This document shows positions 1-9,200 of a stretch of DNA of 14,483 nt, in pieces. The DNA lies in assembly GCA_035655235.1 (NCBI GenBank), contig DASRUX010000404.1, forward strand, positions 1 through 14,483, in the 5' to 3' direction. The DNA is from JAGTRP01 sp035655235 (lineage in GTDB: Bacteria; Pseudomonadota; Gammaproteobacteria; Burkholderiales; Rhodocyclaceae). Numbering within the stretch: position 1 is the stretch's first letter; each line of letters opens with the position of its first letter. The position numbers were made by a program, and so were the translations under genes. Under the pieces are notes generated by a model. The model searched no databases, was not told the origin of the DNA, and was given only the letters and a program-made list of their open reading frames with translations.

Positions 1-1364
1 AGCCGCTCACCGGTCCCTTGACCCTGGAAGGCGCCATCGCCCGGGCGGTCAAGTACAACCTGGAGCGACGCACCCGCATGATGGAAGAGGCCGTCGCCCT
101 GGGCCAGCTGGAAGTGGGCAACTACGACCTGCTGCCCAAGCTGGTGGCCTCCGCCGGCTACCGGGACCGGGACAAGGAACTCATCACCCGCAGCCGGGAC
201 TCCGTCACCGGCCAGCCCTCCCTGGCCCACCCCTACATCTCCAGTTCCCGCTACGCCACCACCACCGACCTCTCCTTCACCTGGAGCCTCCTGGACTTCG
301 GCCAGAGCTACTACGCCTCCAAGCAGAACGCCGACCGGGCCCTGATCGCCGGCGAACGGCGCCGGAAGGCCTTGCACCTCCTGGTCCAGGACGTGCGCAC
401 CGCCTTCTGGCGGGCGGCCAGCGCCCAGAAACTGAAGACCGAAATCCAGGCCACCCTCACCGCCGCCGAGGAGGCCCTGGCCGATGCCCGCCAGGCTGAA
501 GCCGAGCGCCTCCGGAACCCCTTGGATGCCCTCCGCTACCAGCGCCAGCTCCTGGAGAACCTGCGCCTCCTGGAAGCCATTGACCAGGAACTCTCCACCG
601 CCCGGGTCGAACTCGCCTCCCTCACCAACCTGCCCCTGTCCCAGCCCATCGCCATCGCCGAGCCCGCCGACGCCCTCAGCACCAAGTGGCTGGACATCCC
701 GGTGGAGCAACTGGAGGAACAGGCCATCGCCAAGAACGCCGACCTGCGGGAATCCTTCTACAACGCCCGCATCGCCAGCCAGGAAACCCGCCGGGTGCTG
801 CTGAAGCTCTTCCCGGGGCTGTCCTTCAACTACGGCACCAAGACCAGCGACGATTCCTACCTCATCCACCAGCGCTGGACCGAATCCGGCGCCCAGCTCT
901 CCTTCAACCTCTTGGGGCTCCTGGCCGCCCCGGCCCAGATGCGCCTGGCCGATGCCGGCGTCGCCCTGGCCGACCAGCGGCGCATGGCCACCCAGCTGGC
1001 AGTGCTCACCCAGGTCCACCTCGCCCGCCAGCAATACGCCAATGCCTATCGCCAGTACGAGCGGGCCGACGCCATCTGGAAGGTGGACGCCGACATCGCC
1101 GCCCACATGGTCAAGCGGGAAGCGGCCCAGACCCAGACCAAGCTCGACCGGGTGGCCAACCAGACCAGCGCCATCCTCTCCCAGCTGCGCCGCTATCAGG
1201 CGGTGGCCCAGGTCCATGCCGCCGCCAGCAAGCTGCAGGCGACCCTGGGGATGGAACCGGTGGCCGAGGACGGCCAAGGCCGGCCGGTGGCCGAGCTCTC
1301 CCAGCAGGTGGCCGCCGCCCTCAAGCAGTGGGACGAAGGCCGGCTGGAGGGCCGGGGCCAGTGA
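1..1364 (+). CDS. TolC-family outer-membrane efflux/secretion channel, 5' partial
   Basis: The reading frame is open from base 3 and ends at TGA 1362-1364, giving 453 visible residues. The first visible residues (PLTGPLTLEGAIARAVKYN) match the sequence that normally follows the signal peptide in TolC-family (outer membrane efflux protein) channels. The true start is therefore just upstream of the window, and the TTG at 18 is unlikely to be real. Two halves can be seen, roughly 18-640 and 640-1364, each Ala/Leu/Gln/Arg-rich and helical as in the two OEP repeats. Stretches such as SFTWSLLDFGQSYY and LSFNYGTK look like the beta-barrel strands. Members form trimeric outer-membrane ducts that work with a periplasmic adaptor and an inner-membrane component. 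The next gene is such an adaptor and overlaps this stop codon. I cannot tell from the sequence whether it serves efflux or protein secretion. The operon context favours export of the giant protein downstream. Confidence 0.9.
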   Translation, partial: PLTGPLTLEGAIARAVKYNLERRTRMMEEAVALGQLEVGNYDLLPKLVASAGYRDRDKELITRSRDSVTGQPSLAHPYISSSRYATTTDLSFTWSLLDFGQSYYASKQNADRALIAGERRRKALHLLVQDVRTAFWRAASAQKLKTEIQATLTAAEEALADARQAEAERLRNPLDALRYQRQLLENLRLLEAIDQELSTARVELASLTNLPLSQPIAIAEPADALSTKWLDIPVEQLEEQAIAKNADLRESFYNARIASQETRRVLLKLFPGLSFNYGTKTSDDSYLIHQRWTESGAQLSFNLLGLLAAPAQMRLADAGVALADQRRMATQLAVLTQVHLARQQYANAYRQYERADAIWKVDADIAAHMVKREAAQTQTKLDRVANQTSAILSQLRRYQAVAQVHAAASKLQATLGMEPVAEDGQGRPVAELSQQVAAALKQWDEGRLEGRGQ

Positions 1365-2176
1365 GCGTGGCACTCTCCCCCGCCCGGCGCCTGGCCGCCG
1401 CCCTCCTGGCCGCCGGGTTCTCCGGCGCCCTGGCCGCCGCCGACCTGCCCAAGCCGCCGCCCCCGCCGTCGGCCCCGGTTTCCGCCCCGGCCAATGCCGG
1501 GCTGGAGAAGCGGGAAATCCGCGCCCAGCTCATGCCCCGGCGCTACACCACCCTGGCTGCCGAGATCGGCGCCAAGGTGAGCCGCCTGCCGGTGCCCGAG
1601 GGCGGCAGCTTCCGGGCCGGCCAGGTCCTCATCGCCTTCGACTGCTCCCTGCCCCAGGCCCAGCTCAACAAGGCCCGGGCCGCCTTGGGGGCCGCCGAGA
1701 AAACCTGGAACGCCAACAAGCGCCTCAACGAACTCAACTCGGTGGGCAAGGTGGAATTGGAAGTGTCGGAGGCCGAGGTGGCTAAGGCCAAGGCGGAAGT
1801 CGCCTCCAACGCCGCGGTCATCGCCAAGTGCTCGGTCCCCGCCCCCTTCGCCGGCCGGGTCGCCGAGCAGAAGGTGCGGGAGCAGCAATACGTCCAGCCC
1901 GGCCAGCCCCTCCTGGAAATCCTGGACGACTCGGCCCTGGAGCTGGAATTCATCGTTCCCTCCCCGTGGCTCGCCTGGCTCAAACCCGGCTACGCCTTCC
2001 AGATCAAGATCGACGAGACCGGCAAGACCTACCCGGCCAAAGTCCAGCGCCTGGGCGCCCGGGTGGACCCCGTCAGCCAGTCGGTCAAGCTCTCCGCCGC
2101 CATCGACGGCAAGTTCAACGAACTCATTGCCGGCATGAGCGGCAAGGTCCTCATGGCGCCGCCGGACGGACGGTGA
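1361..2176 (+). CDS. Periplasmic adaptor (RND/HlyD-type membrane fusion protein)
   Basis: This is a 271-residue protein. The GTG start at 1361 overlaps the TolC stop (GTGA), and a GGAGGG at 1346-1351 sits 9 bases upstream. It opens with a signal peptide (basic RR at 9-10, then an Ala/Leu core ending around ALAAAD, residues 23-28) and a short Pro-rich stretch. The body has the adaptor pattern: a first biotinyl-lipoyl half (VSRLPVPEGGSFRAGQVL), a short helical hairpin of about 60 residues, a second lipoyl half (VPAPFAGRVAEQ), then a beta-barrel region. Two cysteines, C95 (FDCSLP) and C157 (AKCSVPAPF), flank the hairpin and could form a disulfide. Such adaptors link an inner-membrane transporter to TolC. 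The protein is shorter than typical AcrA (about 370-400 residues) and lacks a long membrane-proximal domain. No RND pump follows it, so its partner is either elsewhere or one of the downstream inner-membrane proteins. Confidence 0.88.
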   Translation: MSVALSPARRLAAALLAAGFSGALAAADLPKPPPPPSAPVSAPANAGLEKREIRAQLMPRRYTTLAAEIGAKVSRLPVPEGGSFRAGQVLIAFDCSLPQAQLNKARAALGAAEKTWNANKRLNELNSVGKVELEVSEAEVAKAKAEVASNAAVIAKCSVPAPFAGRVAEQKVREQQYVQPGQPLLEILDDSALELEFIVPSPWLAWLKPGYAFQIKIDETGKTYPAKVQRLGARVDPVSQSVKLSAAIDGKFNELIAGMSGKVLMAPPDGR

Positions 2177-2189
2177 GTTGGAAAACCGA

Positions 2190-3074
2190 ATGAGTGATCC
2201 CATGACTGCGTCCGATACCTCCCGCCGCTTCCACTTCATCTCCGGCCTGCCCCGCTCGGGCAGCACGCTGCTGGCCGCCATCCTGCGGCAGAACCCCCGC
2301 TTCCAGGCCGGCATGACCAGCCCGGTGGGCAGCCTCATGGTGGGCATGCTCAACCAGTTCAGCGCCGGCAGCGAAATTTCTCCGCTGGTCAACCGGGAGC
2401 AGCGGCGCCGGCTGATGCGCGGCGTTTTCGACAGCTACTACGCCGACCAGGCGGACAAGTCGGTCATCTTCGACACCAACCGCCTGTGGTGTGCCCGCAT
2501 GCCCGCCGTGCTCGACCTGTTCCCCGAGGCCAAGGTCATCGCCTGCGTGCGCAACGTGGCCTGGATCATGGACAGCATCGAACGCATCTATCGCGCCAAT
2601 CCCTACGAAAACACCCGGCTCTTCAACAACGATTCCGAGCGCAACACCGTTGCCAGCCGCACGGAAACGCTGGCCCAGGGCGACCGGCTGGTCGGATTCG
2701 CCTGGTCCGCCCTCAAGGAAGCCTTCTACGGCGAACAGGCCGGCTCCATGCTCGTGGTCGAGTACGACCTGCTCGCCAACGCCCCGGACAAGGTCATGCC
2801 GCTCATCTACAACTTCCTTGGGGAGCCGTGGTTCGACCACGATTTCGAGCACCTGGATTACGACAGCCCGGATTTCGACGAAGCCCTGGGCGTCTCCGGC
2901 CTGCACCACATCCGGCCCAAGGTGGCCCCGGCCGTCCGGCGCACCATCCTGCCTCCGGACCTCTTTCGCCAGTACGAGAACCTTTCCTTCTGGCAGGACC
3001 GCCAGGGCAGCCGCGCCAACGTCATCACCATTGCCCAGACCGACAAACCGTCACTGCCTGCCGCAACCGCGTAA
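2190..3074 (+). CDS. PAPS-dependent sulfotransferase family protein
   Basis: This is a 294-residue protein if the ATG at 2190 is used. GGAAA at 2180-2184, 5 bases upstream, supports that start; TTG 2178 and ATG 2202 are in-frame alternatives. The 5'-phosphosulfate-binding loop PRSGSTLL is at residues 21-28. The 3'-phosphate-binding segment VRNVAWIMDS has R121 and S129 with the canonical spacing of eight. The protein therefore looks catalytically intact and should transfer sulfate from PAPS to an acceptor hydroxyl. No signal peptide or membrane segment is visible, so it is probably cytoplasmic. It lies 13 bases after the adaptor stop and 11 bases before the giant surface-protein gene, so it is probably cotranslated with both. 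The acceptor is unknown: it could be tyrosine or another hydroxyl on the giant protein, a glycan on it, or a small molecule. The family assignment is firm; the link to the neighbour is inference from position. Confidence 0.88.
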   Translation: MSDPMTASDTSRRFHFISGLPRSGSTLLAAILRQNPRFQAGMTSPVGSLMVGMLNQFSAGSEISPLVNREQRRRLMRGVFDSYYADQADKSVIFDTNRLWCARMPAVLDLFPEAKVIACVRNVAWIMDSIERIYRANPYENTRLFNNDSERNTVASRTETLAQGDRLVGFAWSALKEAFYGEQAGSMLVVEYDLLANAPDKVMPLIYNFLGEPWFDHDFEHLDYDSPDFDEALGVSGLHHIRPKVAPAVRRTILPPDLFRQYENLSFWQDRQGSRANVITIAQTDKPSLPAATA

Positions 3075-3079
3075 GGAAA
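3073..3079 (+). promoter_or_regulatory. Ribosome binding site of the giant surface-protein gene
   Basis: AAGGAAA lies 6 bases before the ATG at 3086 and overlaps the sulfotransferase stop codon (TAA 3072-3074). It fixes the start of the giant gene. The same frame stays open upstream to 2486, but only as an out-of-frame reading of the sulfotransferase. Confidence 0.7.
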
Positions 3080-3085
3080 CACGCC

Positions 3086-3289
3086 ATGAACCGAACCTAC
3101 CGCAGCATCTGGAACGAAGTCGCCCGCACCTTTATCGCCGCCGCCGAAAACGTGCGCAGCCGGGGTGCCCCCAGCGCCTCCAGTCGTGCCGCCGTGCCCG
3201 GCGACGCGGGTTCCGCCAGCGGCCGTACGCGCCGTTCCGCCGTCCGGCCGTTGGCCCTGGAACAGCGCTTCATGTTCGACGGCGCCGCG
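3086..3289 (+). other. N-terminal leader region of the giant protein (ESPR-like plus LEPR-XLL-like motif)
   Basis: Residues 1-27 resemble the extended signal peptide region of type V secreted proteins (MN-x-x-YR-x-I-W-N-E followed by AAEN). In ESPR proteins a hydrophobic Sec core follows. Here a basic Ser/Ala/Arg linker follows instead, and then LEQRFMFDGAA (58-68), a variant of the LEPR-XLL motif of large exported proteins. The arrangement looks like a modular export leader, not a conventional signal peptide. Recognition by the operon's own PqqD-like domain is an inference. Confidence 0.65.
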
Positions 3290-6200
3290 GTGGCAACCGG
3301 CATGGAGGCAGCGGCTGAGGCTGTGCGGGCGACGCCCGATGCGGCAGTGGCGGACCACGCCGTCACCCCCCAGGCCGTGGTCTTCGTCGATGCCCGGGTG
3401 CAGGACAAGGAAACGCTCCTGGCCAACATCGATCCCAAAGCCGAAGTCGTCGTGCTCGACCAGAAGAGCGATGGCCTGGATCAAATGGCGGCCTACCTCG
3501 CCGGCCACCACAACGTCGGCAGCGTGCAGATCGTCGCCCACGGCTGGGAAGGCAATCTCTGGCTGGGCAACACCTTTGTGGACCAGGCCTCCCTGGAAGC
3601 CCACAAGGCCGACCTCTCCACCATCGGCCAGGCCCTCAAGCCCGGCGGCGACATTCTCGTCTATGCCTGCGATACGGCGGCCGGCACGGACGGCCGTGCC
3701 TTCGTCAATACCCTTTCCCAACTCACCGGGGCCGATGTCGCGGCCTCCGACAACCGCACTGGCTCGGGCGGGGACTGGAAGCTGGAAATCGCCACCGGCA
3801 GCATCGAGGCAGTTCCGATGCTGTCCGCCGACGCCATGGCCGGCTACGACCATAGTCTGGCCACGCTGACGGTCACCAAGAATGCCGATGACGGCTCCGC
3901 TGGCACCCTGCGCTACGAGATCGGCCAGGCCGTGGCGGGGGATACGATCACCTTCACTGCGCCAATGACCATCACGTTGTCCGGCGGTTACTTGTCGATC
4001 AACAAGGACCTTACCATCGAGGGCGACATCGACGGCAACGGCACCGCCGACGTGACCCTGGACGGCGCCTACCAAACCGATCTGATCCGCGTCGGGAGTA
4101 CGTCTACCCTGGATGGCCTCATCCTGGAACACGGTCTCCTTGCCGGCAAGGGCGGTAGTGGCATCATTTGGTACGATGGTGGCAGCTCATTGGGGGCCGC
4201 TATTAGTGTCCAGTCGGGTACGCTGATGATCGACCATTGCCAGATTATCGGCAACGTGGCTACTGGCGGGGGCGGGATCGGTTTCTATAGCGGTGGCGGC
4301 GGTAGCGGGTTCAACGGCCAGGGCGGCGGTAAAGGCGGCGACGGTCCTTATGGGCTGAATGGAAATGGCGGAGCAGGGGGCGGCGATTCTCGTGGCGGCC
4401 AGGGAGGCACCTCCGGTCTTTCCGGCAGCGGCGGTGCCGGTGGAATAGCGGTTTCGAATGGCGGCGCGGGGGGCACCGCAGGCGATGCGACCATCGGCTT
4501 TGCCGGCGGTGGCGGAGGGGGCGCGGGAATAGATATTTCCGTCGGTACGAGCAACAATGGCGGAAGTGCGGTGGGCGGTCTCTACATTGCCGGTGGCGCA
4601 ACCGTGTTCATGTTGAACACCTCGTTCAGCGGGAACCTGGGCGCTGGCGGTGGCGGTGGCGGATCGTCTCGCTACAGAGCTAGCGGCAACGGCGGCGCCG
4701 GTGCCGGCGGGATCATGGTGAAGGGGTGGCTTTACTATCAAGGCAGCACCACCTCGTTCACCCATAACCACGGCGCGGGGGGGCTGGCCGGTGCCGATGA
4801 ATACTACAAAGGGGTTGGAAACGATGGCGCCAGTGACGACAACGTGCTGAATCGGGGCGGAAGCGTCTTTTCGACGTGGTCTCTCCCCCCCACTACGACC
4901 ATCTCCACCGTCCATTTCTCCAACGATACCGCCGCCAACAACACCAGCAACACCGACCTCGTCACCAAGACCGCCTCCCAGACCATCAGCGGTACCCTGT
5001 CGGCCAACCTGGCTGTCGGCGAAACCGTCAAGGTCTCGCTGGATAACGGCAGCACCTGGACCAATGCGACGGCCAGCGTCGGTTCCAGCAGTTGGTCGCT
5101 AGCCGGAGTTAACCTTTCCGGCAGCGGTACCCTGAAGGTCAAGATCAGCAATAGCTGGACCGACGGCAGTGTCTATTCCCAGGCCTACGTCCTCGATACC
5201 ACGGCCCCGGCGACCACCGTTTCCAGTGCGGCCTTGTCGGCGGACACTGGCGCCAATGGAGTCAGTAACACCGATTTCATCACCAAAACCACTGCCCAGA
5301 CCATCAGTGGCGCCCTGTCCGCTAACCTGGCGGCCGGCGAGACGGTCTATGTCTCCCTGGACAACGGCTCGACCTGGACGGCAGCGACAGCCACCGTGGG
5401 CCAGAACACCTGGTCCCTGGCCGGGCAGACCCTTTCGGGCAGCAATACCCTCCAGGTCAAGGTCACCGACACCGCCGGCAACGACGGCGCTATCCGTTCC
5501 CAGGCCTACGTCCTGGATCAGTCGGCGCCGACCAACACCGTCGCCAGCGTGGCCTTCTCCAACGACACCGGTTCCAGCGGTGGCGATTTCCTCACCAAGA
5601 CGGCGTCCCAGACCATCAGCGGCACCCTGTCCGCCAACCTGGCGGCCGGCGAAACCGTCTATGTGTCCCTGGACAACGGGGCGCACTGGACGGCGGCGAC
5701 GGCCACCGCCGGCCAGAGCACCTGGTCGCTTTCCGGCCAGACCTTGACGGGCAGCGATACCCTCAAGGTGAAGGTCTCCGACACTGCCGGCAACGATGGT
5801 GCCATCCGCTCCCAGGCCTATGTCCTGGATACCACGGGGCCTGCCATCACCTTCGGTGGAGTGGCCTTGTCCAGCGATACCGGCAGCAACGGTTCCGACT
5901 TCATCACCGCCACCGCCACCCAGACCATCACCGCCACCCTGAGCAGCGCGCCGGGGGGCACCGACATCGTGTACGGTTCCCTGGACAACGGCGCCACCTG
6001 GACCAACATCACCAGCAAGGTTTCCAGCACTACCCTGAACTGGGACGGTGTCAACCTCTCCGGCAGCAACACCCTGCTGCTCAAGGTCACCGACGCCGCC
6101 GGCAATGACGGCACCGTCTTCTCCAAGGCCTATGTCCTGGATCAGATCGCGCCCGTCGCCCCGTCGGCCCCGGACCTGACGGCCGCCAGCGACGCCGGCA

Positions 6201-9200
6201 TCCTCAATAACGACAACCTCACCAACGTCACGGCGCCTGTCTTCACCGGCACGGCGGAAGCGGATAGCACGGTCACCCTCTACGACACCGACGGCACCAC
6301 GGTCCTGGGCAGCACCACTGCCACCGGGGGCAACTGGACCATCACCTCATCGGCCCTGACGGCCGGTACCCATACCGTCACCGCCAAAACCACCGATGCG
6401 GCCGGCAACGTCTCTGCCGCCTCTGCCGGGCTGGCCGTGGTCATCGAGACGACGCCGCCCACCGGGCTGGCGGTGAGTGACACCACCATCCCCAGCATCA
6501 CGGCCACCAGTGGCGCCACCATCGCCACCCTGTCGGCGACCGATGCCCAGTCCATCACCTACGCCCTGGCCACCGGCGACGGCAGCAACGATGCGCAGAA
6601 CGCCAGGTTCGCCGTCGTCGGGAACTCCCTGAAGGTGGGCGGGACGGCCCTGACCGCCGGCACCTACCACCTCTATGTGAAGGCCACCGACGCGGCCGGG
6701 AACATCTCCTACCAGGCTTTCGTCCTGAATGTGATCGACGGTCCCTCCGTTACCTCCGTCGTCCGCACGGGCGGTGCCTCCGCCACCGTGGCGACCGACG
6801 CCGCCTCCATCGACTACACCGTCACCTTCGACCAGGCGGTGACCGGCGTGGATGCCAGCGACTTCCTCCTGACCGCCACCGGCACCGCCTCGGGCAACAT
6901 CGCCAGCGTCACCGGCAGCGGTACCACCTGGACCGTCCGGGTGGACACCCTGGGCGGCGACGGCACCCTGCGGCTCGACCTGAAGGGCAGCGGCACCGGC
7001 ATCAAGAACGGCAGCAGCGTGGATATCCTGGGTGGCTATGCCGCAGGCGCCACCTACACCCTGGATCACACCGCGCCCGTCGCCCCGTCGGCCCCGGACA
7101 TGACGGCCGGCACCGACAGCGGCATCCTCAATAACGACAATCTCACCAACAACACGGCCCCCGTCTTCACCGGCACGGCGGAAGCGGGCAGCACGGTGAC
7201 CCTGTACGACACCGACGGCACCACGGTCCTGGGCAGCACCACCGCCACTGGCGGCAACTGGACCATCACCTCATCGACCCTGGCGGCCGGCAGCCATACC
7301 ATCACCGCCAAGGCCGTCGATGCGGCGGGCAACGCCTCGGCAGCTTCCGCCGGGCTGACGGTTACCATCGATACCACGGCCCCCGGGGTGGCTTCCGTCT
7401 CGGTTCCCGCCGATAGCAGCTACAAGGCCGGCCAGACCCTCAGCTTCACCGTCAATTCCGGCGAGGCGATCACGGTGGATACCTCCACCGGCACGCCCCG
7501 CCTGGTCCTCGATATCGGCGGGGTAACCCGCTACGCCACCTACGCCTCCGGCTCGGGCAGCACCGCGCTGGTCTTCACCTACACGGTCCAGCCCGGCGAT
7601 ACCGACAGCGACGGCATTGCGGTGAACGCCCTGCAAAGCAACAGCGGCACCCTCAAGGACACGGCCGGCAACGGCCTGACCCTGACGCTCAACAGTGTCG
7701 GCAGCACCGCCGGGGTCCTGGTCGACACCACGGCGCCCACGGTCAACTCGGTGTCGGTGCCAGCCAACGGCATCTACTACAACGGCCAGAATCTGGACTT
7801 TACGGTCAATTTCTCCGAAGCGGTCACCGTCGATACCACCGGCGGCACGCCCCGCATCGCCATCACCCTGGATACCGGCGGCACGGTCTATGCGGACTAT
7901 GTTTCCGGCTCGGGCACGTCCTCCCTGGTCTTCCGCCACACGGTCGCCAACGGGGAAAAGGACATCAACGGCATCACCGTCGGCGCCCTGAGCGCCAACG
8001 GCGGGACGTTGCGGGACATCGCCGGCAACGACGCGACCCCGACCCTGAACGGCGTCGGCAGCACCGCAGGGGTCAATGTGGACGGCAGCCAGCCGAGCAT
8101 CCTCAATGTCACCTCCACCACCGCCGACGGCGACTACAAGGCCGGCGCCACCATCACCGTCACCGTCACCTTCAGCACGGCGGTGAACGTGGATACGGCC
8201 GGGGGCGTTCCGGCCCTGGCCCTGGGGGGCGGTGGCACGGCCACCTATGCGGGCGGCTCGGGCACCGACACCCTGACCTTCACCTATACGGTGGGGGCCG
8301 GCGAGAACTCGGCCGACCTGGATTACGCCTCGACGGCGGCCCTTTCCCTGAACGGCGCCACCATCAAGGACATCCACGGCTCCCACCAGAATGCGGTGCT
8401 GACCCTGGCGACGCCCGGGGCAGCCGGCTCGCTGGGGGCCAACAAGGCCATCGTGGTCGACACCACGCCGCCGGCCATCACCTTCAGCAACCCGGCCTTG
8501 TTGGCGGATACCGGCAGCAGCGCTTCCGATTTCATCACCTCGGCCGCGGGCCAGACCATCACCGCTACCCTGAGCGGCATGCGGGCCGGCACCGACAAGA
8601 TTTACGGCTCCCTGGACAACGGTGCTACCTGGACGGACATCACCGGCAAGGTCGCGGGCACCACCCTGACCTGGGATGGCGTCACCCTGGCCGGCAGCGG
8701 CGTCCTCAAGCTCAAGGTCAACGACGCTGCCGGCAACGATGGCACCGTCTATTCCCGTGCCTACACGCTGGACACGACGGCGCCCAACTCGCCGTCGGCC
8801 CCGGACCTGGCGGCTGCGTCGGACAGCGGCATCTCCAACAGCGACGACCTCACCCGGATCACCACGCCGACCGTCACCGGCACAGCTGAGACCGGCAGCA
8901 CGGTGGCGCTGTACGACACCAACGGGACGACGGTGCTGGGCACGGCGACCGCGGACGGGGCCGGGAACTGGTCGATCACCGCATCGGCCCTGTCGGCAGG
9001 CGTCCACACCTTGACCGCCAAGGCCACCGATGCGGCCGGCAATACCTCGGTGGCCTCCGCCGGGCTGGCCGTCACCATCGACACGGCGGCGCCGGCCGCC
9101 CCGTCGGCCCCGGACCTGGCGGCCACCTCGGACAGCGGCATTTCCAGCAGCGACAACCTCACCCGGACCACCACCCCCACCGTCACCGGCACAGCCGAGG

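Noticed and set aside
1196..2392. 398-residue open frame on the - strand across the adaptor gene
   Set aside because: It is a shadow of the adaptor and sulfotransferase genes, with Gly/Leu/Arg low-complexity translation and no motif.
2486..3085. In-frame upstream extension of the giant protein into the sulfotransferase gene
   Set aside because: The extension reads the sulfotransferase out of frame and is Arg/Pro/Gly-rich. The ESPR-like N-terminus and the AAGGAAA ribosome binding site place the start at 3086.
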